From Pararhodospirillum photometricum DSM 122 (lineage in GTDB: Bacteria > Pseudomonadota > Alphaproteobacteria > Rhodospirillales > Rhodospirillaceae), in contig NC_017059.1 in NCBI RefSeq assembly GCF_000284415.1, positions 1,743,234-1,758,933 on the forward strand: DNA of 15,700 nt, given 5' to 3'. Within the stretch, counting starts at the first letter, position 1, and every line of letters begins with the position of its first letter. The position numbers and the translations under genes are program-made. Below, one piece after another: positions 7,348 through 14,240 of this stretch. The notes under the pieces were generated by a model. The model had not been told where the DNA came from, ran no database searches, and saw only the letters and a list, made by a program, of their open reading frames with translations.

Positions 7348-9471
7348 ATGGAAGCACACTTGGAAAGCAAGGCCAGCAGTGCGCGGATCCAGAGCGGGCT
7401 TGACGGCCCGGTTCTGGAAGATTTTGCCGCGATGAGCCAGAACCTGATGGGCATATGCCGCGAGGGTCGCCTGGAAGACATCAACCCCGCGGGGCAACGC
7501 CTTCTGGCCGGCCCAGGCGGCGATCCCGATGCTGTCGTGGGACAGGCCCTGTGGGACTTTCTGGCCCCCGAATATCAGGCGGTGATTGATCCCGGGCTGC
7601 GCGTTCTGCTCGACGAGACCGAGGGTCTTCCGGTGCGCGTGCAGCGCCGCGACGGCAGCCGCAGCAGTCTGGTTTTGCATGTCCGGGAAAGCGCCGGCCC
7701 GGACGGAGCCCCGATTTTGGTCGTCCTTGGACGGGATATCGAGACGCCGGTACGGATTTTCCGCACCATGGTGGAGGCACGACGCCGCCTGTCCAGTATT
7801 CTCGACCAGTCCCTGGCCCTGATCTGTCTGGCTTCGGGGGGGCATGTGGTTTTCATGAACCGGGCGGGTCTTGAGCTTCTGGAGGCGGGAGCAGGGACGA
7901 CCCCCCTGGGCTTGGCGGTGGCAACCCTAGCCGCCCCCGATTACCAGCCTTTGTTCGACTCTGGCCTTGACCTGCTGGCGCGGGAAGTGGGGCAGGTTCC
8001 CGTGCGACTGATGACCCTGACGGGCCGCGTCTTGGATGCCGAAGTCCGCGTTACCCGGCTGGGCGACCATGACGATTACATGATCGAGGCGCGGGACATC
8101 ACCGCACGCAAGCGGGCCCTGGAGCGAGTCCGCGAGCGCGAGGCCCGACTGTCGGCCATCCTGGCCCACGTGGGCGAGGGCATTTTCACGGTGGGCCGCG
8201 ACGGGCGCATTGATGCCTTCAACCTTGCCGCCGAACGCTTATTCCAGGTTGACGCGGCCCGGGTGATGGGCACGGCTCCCGACACCGTCATCCCCGGCTT
8301 TTCGGCCTGGGCAAGCACCCTGGACGCTCAAGGAAACCTGGGACGCACGGGCGAGCACACCGGGCGGCGCGGCGATGGCAGCGGCTTCCCCGTGTTCGTG
8401 ACGGTCAGTGCCTTATCCCAGGGGGGCGGCCCCTTGCTGATCGTCAGTGTGCGCGATATCTCGCAGCGCCGGGCCATGGAGCAGGAGGAAGAGCGGGCCA
8501 AGGCTGATCTGCGCCTCGCCGGCGCCTTACTCGACACCACGAGCGAGGGCGTGGCGGTGTGCAATGCCGAGGGCACGGTGGTGATGGTCAATCCGGCCTT
8601 CGCCACCCTTACGGGCCATTGTACCGAGGCCCTGGTGGGAGCCCCGGGACCGGCGGTGCTGTCGTGTCCGCCCGAACAGAACGAGGCCCTCGGCCGCGCG
8701 TTCAGCGAGCGCCGGGCATGGTGCGCCGAAGTCTGGCACACTCGCCCCGATGGTGCCCGGCTGGCTTTGCGCCTGGGACTGACCCCCCTCGCCGCCGAGG
8801 CCGACGCGCCGGGGCTGGCCTTGACGCTCACCGATGTGACCCGGCTCAAGGAGGACGAGGAGCGCCTGTTGCACCAAGCGACCCACGACGGCTTGACCGG
8901 TCTGGTCAACCGCGTCTTGTTCCGGGACCGGCTGCAAAAGGCGGTAGCGATCGCCATGCGCTCGGGCTGGATCATGGCCCTGATGATCGTCGATCTTGAT
9001 GATTTCCGCTTGGTCAACGAAACGCGCGGCCATGATGCCGGCGACCTCGTGTTGCTGGAACTGGCCCGGCGGCTGATGGCCTGTGCCCGCGACTCCGACA
9101 CGGTGGCCCGGCTCGATGGCGACGAGTTTGCCCTGTTGCTCAACGACCTGGGCAGTCTTGACGATGCCCGGCACGTGGTGGCGCGGGTGCACGAGACCCT
9201 GAGCCGGCCGGTGCTGTTGGGCTCGGGCCCCCTCACGGTAACCGCCTCGATCGGCGTGGCCTTGGTGCCGGTGCATGCCCTGGAGGCTCCCCCTCTTCTT
9301 GGCCGGGCCGGCCGGGCCTTGGAGGACGCCAAGGCGGCGGGGAAAAACACATGGCGTTTCCCCAAGGGCGACACCGATGGCCCGCGCGCGCCAACCCTTG
9401 GGGGCTTGTTCGACGACAGCCTGGACCCGGAGGTCTTCGCCGGCGGCGATGACCCGGCCGCGTCCTTCTGA
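7348..9471 (+). CDS. Four-PAS sensor with GGDEF (DGDEF) diguanylate-cyclase domain
   Basis: Predicted cytoplasmic sensor of 707 residues with no membrane segment or EAL domain. Four PAS-like units precede the output domain, at roughly 25-125, 150-250, 265-375 and 385-505, joined by short charged helices (ITARKRALERVREREARL, ISQRRAMEQEEERAKADL). The GGDEF domain (about 510-675) has HDGLTGLVNR, DLDDFRLVNETRGHDAGD and ASIGVAL. Its signature reads DGDEF (590-594), with Asp in place of the first Gly. An RxxD inhibitory site (RDSD) lies five residues ahead, as in c-di-GMP-regulated cyclases. Activity is therefore uncertain: the domain could make c-di-GMP or only bind it or GTP. No chromophore cysteine or heme/flavin motif was recognised in the PAS units. 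The start is supported by GGAGG upstream. The gene is divergent from bphP, so a shared light or redox role is inferred, not shown. Confidence 0.9.
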   Translation: MEAHLESKASSARIQSGLDGPVLEDFAAMSQNLMGICREGRLEDINPAGQRLLAGPGGDPDAVVGQALWDFLAPEYQAVIDPGLRVLLDETEGLPVRVQRRDGSRSSLVLHVRESAGPDGAPILVVLGRDIETPVRIFRTMVEARRRLSSILDQSLALICLASGGHVVFMNRAGLELLEAGAGTTPLGLAVATLAAPDYQPLFDSGLDLLAREVGQVPVRLMTLTGRVLDAEVRVTRLGDHDDYMIEARDITARKRALERVREREARLSAILAHVGEGIFTVGRDGRIDAFNLAAERLFQVDAARVMGTAPDTVIPGFSAWASTLDAQGNLGRTGEHTGRRGDGSGFPVFVTVSALSQGGGPLLIVSVRDISQRRAMEQEEERAKADLRLAGALLDTTSEGVAVCNAEGTVVMVNPAFATLTGHCTEALVGAPGPAVLSCPPEQNEALGRAFSERRAWCAEVWHTRPDGARLALRLGLTPLAAEADAPGLALTLTDVTRLKEDEERLLHQATHDGLTGLVNRVLFRDRLQKAVAIAMRSGWIMALMIVDLDDFRLVNETRGHDAGDLVLLELARRLMACARDSDTVARLDGDEFALLLNDLGSLDDARHVVARVHETLSRPVLLGSGPLTVTASIGVALVPVHALEAPPLLGRAGRALEDAKAAGKNTWRFPKGDTDGPRAPTLGGLFDDSLDPEVFAGGDDPAASF

Positions 9472-9485
9472 CGATCGCCTCTTGC

Positions 9486-9518
9486 GTGTCCCGGCGGACA
9501 AACCCACATGCCGGGCAC
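9486..9518. repeat. Inverted repeat just after the PAS-GGDEF stop
   Basis: GTG-t-CCCGGC (9486-9495) pairs with GCCGGGCAC (9510-9518) across a 14-base loop, with one bulged base. No T-run follows, so it does not look like an intrinsic terminator. It could protect a 3' end or be incidental. Confidence 0.35.
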
Positions 9519-9532
9519 GGTTTCAGGGCGGT

Positions 9533-9545
9533 CGTCTTGAAGACG
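9533..9545. promoter_or_regulatory. Operator-like palindrome upstream of the aldolase gene
   Basis: CGTCTT-G-AAGACG is a perfect 6+6 palindrome, 82 bases before the aldolase start. Calvin-cycle aldolase genes are often controlled by the LysR-type regulator CbbR, but no cbbR gene is visible here and the assignment is only a possibility. No clear promoter boxes were found beside it. Confidence 0.25.
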
Positions 9546-9576
9546 TGGCTTGATTCCGCGGCCCGTCTCCTGGACA

Positions 9577-9592
9577 AAGCCCCTCGGGGCTT
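9577..9592 (+). repeat. Hairpin in the aldolase 5' leader
   Basis: AAGCCC pairs with GGGCTT around a CTCG loop (one further C-G pair would close it to a 2-base loop). It is followed by a C-run, not a T-run, and lies 35 bases ahead of the start codon. It may stabilise the leader; its role is unknown. Confidence 0.35.
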
Positions 9593-9627
9593 CTGCCCCC
9601 CCCCGGTTCATCCAAGGAGACGTCCCG

Positions 9628-10692
9628 ATGGCCTTGATTTCCCTGCGCCAGCTTCTCGACCACGCCGCCGAGTATGAGTACGGCATGCCTGCGTTCAACG
9701 TGAACAACATGGAGCAGGTCCTGTCGATCATGAACGCGGCCAAGAAGACCGACAGCCCGGTCATTCTCCAGGCCAGCCGCGGCGCTCGCTCCTATGCCGG
9801 CGATATCATGATCAAACACATGATCCAGGCGGTGGCGGAGATGTATCCCGACATCCCCGTGTGCATGCACCAAGACCATGGCAACTCGCTGGGCACCTGC
9901 TTGTCGGCCATCAGCGCCAACTTCACCTCGGTGATGATGGACGGCTCCTTGGAAACCGACGCCAAGACCCCGGCAACCTATGAGTACAACTGTACCGTGA
10001 CCGGCAAGGTGGCGGAATGCGCCCACTTGGTGGGCGTGTCGGTGGAAGGAGAACTGGGCTGCCTGGGCTCGCTGGAGACCGGCGCCGGCGAAAAGGAGGA
10101 CGGCCACGGCTTCGAGGGCACGCTCGATCACTCCCAGCTCCTGACCGACCCGGATCAGGCGGCCGACTTCGTGGCGCGCACCCAGGTGGACGCCTTGGCG
10201 GTGGCCATTGGCACCAGCCACGGCGCCTACAAGTTCACCCGCAAGCCCACCGGCGACATTCTGGCCATGAACGTGGTCAAGGCGATTCATGCCCGCCTGC
10301 CCGGCACCCACTTGGTGATGCACGGCTCCTCGAGCGTGCCGCAGGAGCTCCAGGACATCATCAACCAGTACGGCGGTGAGATGCCCCAGACCTTCGGCGT
10401 GCCGGTCGAGGAAATCGTCGAGGGCATCAAGCACGGCGTGCGCAAGGTGAACATCGACACCGATTGCCGCATGGCCATCACCGGGGCGATCCGCAAGGTC
10501 TTTGCCGAGAACAAGGCCGAGTTCGACCCGCGTAAGTACCTGAAGCCCTCAATGGACGCCATGGAGAAGGTGTGCCGCGAGCGTTACGAGCAGTTCGGAG
10601 CGGTCGGCATGGCGAGCAAGATCAAGCCGGTGCCGTTGGCCGAGATGGCCAAGCGCTATGCCTCGGGCAGCCTCGCCCCCAAGGTCCAGTAA
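9628..10692 (+). CDS. fba: Class II fructose-1,6-bisphosphate aldolase, Calvin-cycle subtype
   Basis: Zinc-dependent aldolase that reversibly joins glyceraldehyde 3-phosphate and dihydroxyacetone phosphate, used in the Calvin cycle (with the sedoheptulose reaction), gluconeogenesis and glycolysis. The 354 residues match the Calvin-cycle subtype (CbbA). Visible motifs are [12 protein letters not shown] (19-30), HQDHG (81-85, with D83 the likely proton-shuttling Asp and H84 a zinc ligand), [14 protein letters not shown] (102-115), [15 protein letters not shown] (136-150), [11 protein letters not shown] with a zinc His, VMHGSSSVP with another, and [14 protein letters not shown] in the phosphate-binding region. 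ATG 9628 is preceded by AAGGAGA with 7-base spacing. The frame extends to 9550, but that part is not family-like. The gene stands alone, followed by stacked hairpins. No other cbb gene is in the window, so the Calvin role rests on subtype similarity. Confidence 0.96.
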   Translation: MALISLRQLLDHAAEYEYGMPAFNVNNMEQVLSIMNAAKKTDSPVILQASRGARSYAGDIMIKHMIQAVAEMYPDIPVCMHQDHGNSLGTCLSAISANFTSVMMDGSLETDAKTPATYEYNCTVTGKVAECAHLVGVSVEGELGCLGSLETGAGEKEDGHGFEGTLDHSQLLTDPDQAADFVARTQVDALAVAIGTSHGAYKFTRKPTGDILAMNVVKAIHARLPGTHLVMHGSSSVPQELQDIINQYGGEMPQTFGVPVEEIVEGIKHGVRKVNIDTDCRMAITGAIRKVFAENKAEFDPRKYLKPSMDAMEKVCRERYEQFGAVGMASKIKPVPLAEMAKRYASGSLAPKVQ

Positions 10693-10696
10693 GGCC

Positions 10697-10755
10697 AAAG
10701 GCCGGGGACCCACGAAACGAGGGGTCTGGGGAGGCGCGCCTCCCCGGCCTTTTTC
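10697..10755 (+). terminator. First terminator after the aldolase gene
   Basis: The perfect palindrome GGGGAGGCGCGCCTCCCC (10728-10745) is followed by GGCC and a T5 run. Alternatively AAAGGCCGGGGA (10697-10708) pairs with TCCCCGGCCTTT (10741-10752) across the segment, also ending in Ts. Either fold gives an intrinsic terminator. Confidence 0.8.
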
Positions 10756-10764
10756 TTGTCTCAT

Positions 10765-10780
10765 CCCCAAAGACTTGGGG
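10765..10780. repeat. Hairpin in the tandem-hairpin block
   Basis: CCCCAA pairs with TTGGGG around an AGAC loop. No T-run follows; it is the second unit of the hairpin block between the aldolase and the phosphoribosyltransferase gene. Confidence 0.55.
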
Positions 10781-10788
10781 GAAGACAT

Positions 10789-10809
10789 CGGGCGAACGCC
10801 CGTTTTTTT
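10789..10809 (+). terminator. Second terminator after the aldolase gene
   Basis: CGGGCG-AA-CGCCCG followed by seven T forms a compact, textbook intrinsic terminator on the plus strand. The 2-base loop implies that the central pairs open to form a tetraloop. Confidence 0.8.
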
Positions 10810-10838
10810 CTGGGGCGATGCCCCAGGCCCCCTTTTTT
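10810..10838 (+). terminator. Third terminator after the aldolase gene
   Basis: CTGGGGC-GAT-GCCCCAG (10810-10826) is followed by GCCCCC and a T6 run. The T-run begins six bases after the stem, so termination here may be weaker than at the previous hairpin, which it directly abuts. Confidence 0.6.
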
Positions 10839-10899
10839 CTTTTCCCATAGAGACACGCCATCGGCTCACCCTTTGGGCAGGAACAACACAGAGGTGGAC

Positions 10900-12042
10900 G
10901 TGAACCACGCCATCCCCCTGGCGCATGGGGTTCTGGAAGTCGCCGTCACCCGGGCCTCCCTCCCCTTGGAGGCCTTGTGCGGGTTTGCCAGCCGGCGCAA
11001 CCCTCGCCGCCCCTTCTTGTTTGTGAGCCGGGTGTTGGGCCGTCATGTGCCCACCGATCCCCGGGTCATGGCCGAGACCGAAGCCGCCCTGGCGGCGCTC
11101 CTTGACCCCGCTGTGCCGGGGCCTGTCACGTTTCTGGCCATGGCCGAAACGGCGGTCGGCCTGGGCGAAGGCGTGTTTAGTGCGTGGCTGACCACCAGCG
11201 GCCGCACGGATGCCCTGTTCTTGCCCTCCACCCGCTACCGCCTGTCGGCGCCGGTGTTGCTGACCTTTGAGGAGCGCCACAGCCACGCCATTGACCACCT
11301 CCTTTACCAGCCGGCCCGGGTGGCGGATCGGGCGGTGCTGGCGGCTACCCAAACTCTGGTGTTGATCGACGACGAGGCCTCGACGGGCGCGACCTTCGCC
11401 GCGCTGGTCGAAGCCTGCCGCCCGCACATGCCGGCGCTGGCCCGGGTGGTGGTCGTCACCCTGACCGACTGGCGAAGCCCCGAGGCCCGCGACCGGCTGC
11501 GCGACACCTTGGCCCCCATCGAGGTGTCGGCGATCTCGTTGCTGGAGGGACGCTTCTCCTTCACCCCCAACGGTGCCCCACCGCCAGCCCTGCCCAATGT
11601 GGTGGGGACGGGCTGCTTGAAGGACCACCTTCTGGGGACGGGCGGGGCGCGTCTGGGCTTGCGCCGGCCGCGTCGGCTGCCCGCCGCCCTTGTGGCCGAA
11701 ACGGCACGGCCGGGGGAGAGGATTTTGGTGCTGGGCACCGGCGAGTTCGTTTATCCCCCTTCCTTGCTGGCCCGGCATTTGGCCGCGCAAGGAGCGAGGG
11801 TCGATTTTCAAGCCACAACGCGCTCGCCCATTCTGGTGGGGCCGACCCTCCCCAGCGTGCGTGAGTTTCCCGACGCCTACGAAGACCAAATCCCGAATTA
11901 TCTCTATGGCGTGCAGCCCGAGGCCTACGACCGGATCCTGGTTGGCTATGAGACGCCCCCCCACACGGCCCAGGCGTCCTTGCTCGCGGATCTGAAGGCC
12001 CGCGCCCTGCACTTCCCCCCCCTGGAGGACGACGGGCCATGA
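10900..12042 (+). CDS. Phosphoribosyltransferase-TRSP protein of Ter-type clusters
   Basis: Predicted PRTase_2 family phosphoribosyltransferase fused to a C-terminal TRSP domain, a pair known from operons linked to tellurium resistance and proposed to make a nucleoside-like metabolite. The substrate is unknown. The PRPP-binding loop is LVLIDDEASTGATF (153-166). FEERHSHAIDHLLY (123-136) is typical of the family, and the TRSP part (about 270-360) includes GERILVLGTGEFVYPP and EDQIPNYLYGVQPEAYDRILVGYETP. GTG 10900 is chosen because GAGGTGG precedes it and it gives 380 residues starting right at the domain. The frame extends to 10756, but that part crosses the terminator hairpins and is not protein-like. 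The gene overlaps the HAD gene by ATGA. Partner genes of complete clusters (ATP-grasp, HpcH-like lyase, TerD) are absent here. Confidence 0.85.
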   Translation: MNHAIPLAHGVLEVAVTRASLPLEALCGFASRRNPRRPFLFVSRVLGRHVPTDPRVMAETEAALAALLDPAVPGPVTFLAMAETAVGLGEGVFSAWLTTSGRTDALFLPSTRYRLSAPVLLTFEERHSHAIDHLLYQPARVADRAVLAATQTLVLIDDEASTGATFAALVEACRPHMPALARVVVVTLTDWRSPEARDRLRDTLAPIEVSAISLLEGRFSFTPNGAPPPALPNVVGTGCLKDHLLGTGGARLGLRRPRRLPAALVAETARPGERILVLGTGEFVYPPSLLARHLAAQGARVDFQATTRSPILVGPTLPSVREFPDAYEDQIPNYLYGVQPEAYDRILVGYETPPHTAQASLLADLKARALHFPPLEDDGP

Positions 12043-12524
12043 AGCGCCTGATCCTGGTCGATCTGGACGACACCTTGTTCCAGACTCGACGCAAGAACCC
12101 CGGGGCCACCCGGGTCGCCGCCCTCGACGCGACCGGAGCCCCGCGCTCCTTCCAAAGCGACTCCCAGGCCGCGTTGTGGGCTTGGCTGCACGAGGGGGCG
12201 CGGGTGATCCCGGTCACCGGCCGCGCCGTCAGTGCCCTGCGGCGGGTGCGCCTGCCCCTGGGCCCCGAAGCCGTCTGCTCGTTTGGCGGCGTGATCCTGG
12301 GCCCCGACGGCACCCCCGATCCCGCATGGCACGCCGCCCTGGCCCCGGCGGCGGCCGAGCACGCCCCCCGCCTGGAGGCCCTGGCGGCCGAGCTGCCCCC
12401 GCTTGCCGCCCAGCACAACGCCAAGATACGCCACAGATCCTTGAGATTCATCGCTGACTCCGGTGTCGGTCAAACAGGGGAAAGCCTTCGGGCGCGGAGG
12501 GTACAAGGCCCAGGCAACGGGTGA
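12039..12524 (+). CDS. HAD-superfamily hydrolase, C-terminally truncated
   Basis: Starts like the HAD phosphatase that follows the PRTase-TRSP gene in Ter-type clusters. The nucleophile motif is LVDLDDTLFQT (D8 and D10), motif II is VIPVTGR, and RRVRLPLGPEAVCSFGGVILGPDG is family-like. Family resemblance fades near residues 130-145 (around HRSLRFIADSGV), and the frame stops at 161 residues. The later Lys and acidic motif (usually GDxxxD) needed for Mg-dependent catalysis are missing. Full proteins of this kind are, from memory, about 240-270 residues. Neither of the other two plus frames restores the missing part, so this is probably a deletion or rearrangement, not a single frameshift. ATG 12039 overlaps the upstream TGA. 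Probably a pseudogene; if translated, it is unlikely to be catalytically active. Confidence 0.7.
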   Translation: MKRLILVDLDDTLFQTRRKNPGATRVAALDATGAPRSFQSDSQAALWAWLHEGARVIPVTGRAVSALRRVRLPLGPEAVCSFGGVILGPDGTPDPAWHAALAPAAAEHAPRLEALAAELPPLAAQHNAKIRHRSLRFIADSGVGQTGESLRARRVQGPGNG

Positions 12525-12637
12525 AAGCCGGAAAGTCCCTTCGCCTCTTGAGAAAACTCTTCCTTCCCCCGACATGGACCCCACCCCCCTCTGACCGAGC
12601 CCCCGGGGGGCCGCCCGGCGCCGACGAAAGAGAGAAA
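12525..12637. other. Gap between truncated HAD gene and TAXI receptor gene
   Basis: About 110 bases, C-rich and without recognisable genes. It and the preceding 80 bases probably include the junction where the HAD gene lost its 3' half. AAAGAGAG at 12627-12634 is a weak ribosome binding site for ATG 12638. No promoter or terminator was recognised, and no insertion-sequence end could be identified. Confidence 0.45.
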
Positions 12638-13657
12638 ATGCCCCCACGTTTATCGCGTTATGCGCACACTCTCCCCGCCGCCCTGGGCCTGTTGGCTGCC
12701 CTAATAAGCGTCGGGGCCTGGGCTGCCCCGCCCCCGCCCCCGCCACGTCCGTTTTCGGGGGCCTCTTTGGCGAGCATCGCCACGGGGTCGGTGACGGGGG
12801 CTTACTTTCCCGTGGGGGGAGCCATCTGCCGCTTGGTGAATCTGGCGCGGGCGACCCATGGCCTTCACTGCTTGGTCGCCCCGAGCGGGGGCTCGCTGGA
12901 CAACCTGGAGGCTATGCGGGCCGGCGAGGTTGGTTTTGCCATTGTCCAGTCAGACTGGCAGTATCTGGCCCATGAGGGAGCGCCGCCCCTGACGGAACGC
13001 GGAGCGTTTGAGACCCTGCGCGCGGTGTTCAGCCTGCATGCCGAGCCGGTGGCAATTGTGGTCCGAGGGGGCGTGTCGGCGGAGCGATTCGAGGATCTGA
13101 AGGGGAAACGTCTCGCCCTGGGGCCGGCGGGCTCGCCGGGACGGCTGGCGGCCGAGGCCTTGCTGGCGGCCCGCGGGCGAACGCTGGAGGGATTTAGCCC
13201 GGCGGACATCCAGGATCAACCGCCCGACCCCCAGACCCTGTGTGACAACAAGGCCGACGCGGTTCTTCTGACCGTGGCCCATCCCAATGGGGCCCTCAAG
13301 GACGCCATGGGGCGGTGTGTACTCCGCCTCCTCCCCGTGGAGGAGGAGACCGTGCGCGCGCTCACGCAGCGCCAACCGTTCCTGGGAGCGGCCAGCATTC
13401 CCGGGGGCCTGTACCCTGGGGCGAAGGCCGAGGTGCCCACCTTGGGCCTGCGTGCAACCTTGGTCACCACCAGCGCCACCCCGGACACGGTGGTATACGC
13501 CTTGGTGAAAGCCGTGTTTGATAACTTTGACGATTTCCGTCAGTTGCATCCTGTCCTGGCGCCCCTGCGGCGCGAAGAGATGGTGGCGGTGGGCCTTACC
13601 GCCCCTTTGCACCCCGGCGCCCAAACCTATTACAAGGAGGCGGGCCTGATCCGCTGA
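12638..13657 (+). CDS. TAXI family TRAP transporter solute-binding protein
   Basis: Periplasmic receptor of a tripartite ATP-independent (TRAP) transporter, TAXI subfamily; the substrate is not predictable, though organic acids or amino acids are typical. It has 339 residues. Residues 1-29 form a signal peptide, with Arg near the start, the hydrophobic core LPAALGLLAALISVGAWA and probable cleavage after AWA. The mature part shows IATGSVTGAYFPVGGAICRLVN, a GSLDNLEAMRAGEVGFAIVQSDWQY block, LHAEPVAIVVRGG, DLKGKRLALGPAGSPGRLAAE, TLCDNKADA, and a C-terminal APLHPGAQTYYKEAGL, all characteristic of TAXI proteins. The frame is open upstream to 12521, but ATG 12638 places the signal peptide at the N-terminus. 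A universal-stress gene follows after 37 bases. No DctQ/DctM-type membrane subunit is encoded in the window, so the permease must lie elsewhere. Confidence 0.93.
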   Translation: MPPRLSRYAHTLPAALGLLAALISVGAWAAPPPPPPRPFSGASLASIATGSVTGAYFPVGGAICRLVNLARATHGLHCLVAPSGGSLDNLEAMRAGEVGFAIVQSDWQYLAHEGAPPLTERGAFETLRAVFSLHAEPVAIVVRGGVSAERFEDLKGKRLALGPAGSPGRLAAEALLAARGRTLEGFSPADIQDQPPDPQTLCDNKADAVLLTVAHPNGALKDAMGRCVLRLLPVEEETVRALTQRQPFLGAASIPGGLYPGAKAEVPTLGLRATLVTTSATPDTVVYALVKAVFDNFDDFRQLHPVLAPLRREEMVAVGLTAPLHPGAQTYYKEAGLIR

Positions 13658-13681
13658 GTTTCCCCCTGCTCTCCCCCGGTC

Positions 13682-13687
13682 AAGGAG
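13682..13687 (+). promoter_or_regulatory. Ribosome binding site of the universal-stress gene
   Basis: AAGGAG seven bases before ATG 13695. It is a strong site, which suggests efficient independent translation within the TAXI-Usp pair. Confidence 0.7.
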
Positions 13688-13694
13688 CGTTTGC

Positions 13695-14123
13695 ATGTAC
13701 AGCCATATTTTGGTCCCGGTCGATCTCGACACGCCCAGCGACTGGACTGTGACCTTGCCCCGCGCGGTGTCCCTGGCGCGCTTGACGGGAGCGCGGTTGC
13801 ATATCCTGACCGTCGTATCGTCCTTTGGGTCGAGCGTGGTGGGAGAGTTTTTTCCCGGTGCCATGGAACGCAACGTCGCAAACACCCTTTTGGCGACCTT
13901 AAAGCAGCGCACCGACACCGCCGTGCCTGAAGACATTCCGGTCCAGAATATGGTGGTGGAAGGTCAGGGAGACGAGGCGGTGTTGCGCATGGCCGAGCAG
14001 GTCAAAGCGGATCTTATCGTGATTGGCGGCAAGGGGACGGATCTAGGTCGCCTGTTACCCGGGCCACGCGCGGCCCGGGTTGTCCGTCGTGCCTCGTGTT
14101 CCGTTCTGGTCGTGCGGGAATAA
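13695..14123 (+). CDS. Universal stress protein, TRAP-transporter-associated type
   Basis: Cytoplasmic UspA-fold protein of 142 residues. It opens with MYSHILVPVDLDTPSDWT and contains LHILTVVSSFGSSVVGEFFPGAM and VPEDIPVQNMVVEGQGDEAVLRMAEQVKADLIVIGGKG. It ends GPRAARVVRRASCSVLVVRE. This pattern matches the Usp subtype found beside TRAP transporters; TeaD of Halomonas, beside the ectoine transporter TeaABC, is the studied example and affects transport in an ATP-dependent way. The nucleotide loop is unusual: where many Usps have GxxG-9x-G(S/T), this one has GGKG followed by PGP, so nucleotide binding may differ. It lies 37 bases after the TAXI gene and probably shares its transcript. A role in controlling a TRAP transporter is inferred from context. 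Confidence 0.92.
   Translation: MYSHILVPVDLDTPSDWTVTLPRAVSLARLTGARLHILTVVSSFGSSVVGEFFPGAMERNVANTLLATLKQRTDTAVPEDIPVQNMVVEGQGDEAVLRMAEQVKADLIVIGGKGTDLGRLLPGPRAARVVRRASCSVLVVRE
14057..14080. repeat. Perfect inverted repeat inside the universal-stress gene
   Basis: ACCCGGGCC (14057-14065) and GGCCCGGGT (14072-14080) enclose a six-base loop, forming a 9-bp GC-rich stem within the coding region for PGPRAARV. No T-run follows. It could affect mRNA stability or result from codon choice. Confidence 0.5.
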
Positions 14124-14158
14124 AAGGCTTTTTCTCGCCCTGCTCTGGCCCGCCTTCG

Positions 14159-14188
14159 TTGCGTCGGCAGGGCATTTGGCGGTATGTA
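14159..14188 (+). promoter_or_regulatory. Possible promoter of the DUF2336 gene
   Basis: TTGCGT (14159-14164) and TATGTA (14183-14188) resemble -35 and -10 boxes with an 18-base spacer, about 53 bases before the start codon. This AT-richer patch stands out from the GC-rich surroundings. No experimental support is available. Confidence 0.35.
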
Positions 14189-14240
14189 TTCAGGAGGGGC
14201 TACCGTATTTCACCGATGAACCGCCAATGGTGACCCACAT

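Noticed and set aside
8328..9764. Long minus-strand open frame of 478 codons opposite the PAS-GGDEF gene
   Set aside because: It is antisense to recognisable PAS and GGDEF domains and runs into the aldolase start; the product is low-complexity Arg/Ser-rich.
10756..10899. N-terminal extension of the PRTase-TRSP protein
   Set aside because: It covers the tandem terminator hairpins and encodes a low-complexity product; GTG 10900 has a good ribosome site.
10549..12012. Minus-strand open frame of 487 codons opposite the PRTase-TRSP gene
   Set aside because: It is antisense to a conserved PRTase and crosses the terminator hairpins; no family features.
12440..12540. Possible cobalamin-type riboswitch between the HAD and TAXI genes
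   Set aside because: Some G/C-rich A-containing segments looked suggestive, but the conserved box sequences and pairing order are absent on both strands.
14118..14135. AAAAGGCTTTTT after the universal-stress stop as a terminator
   Set aside because: The arms are short with almost no loop and no GC-rich stem, so it cannot form a normal terminator.
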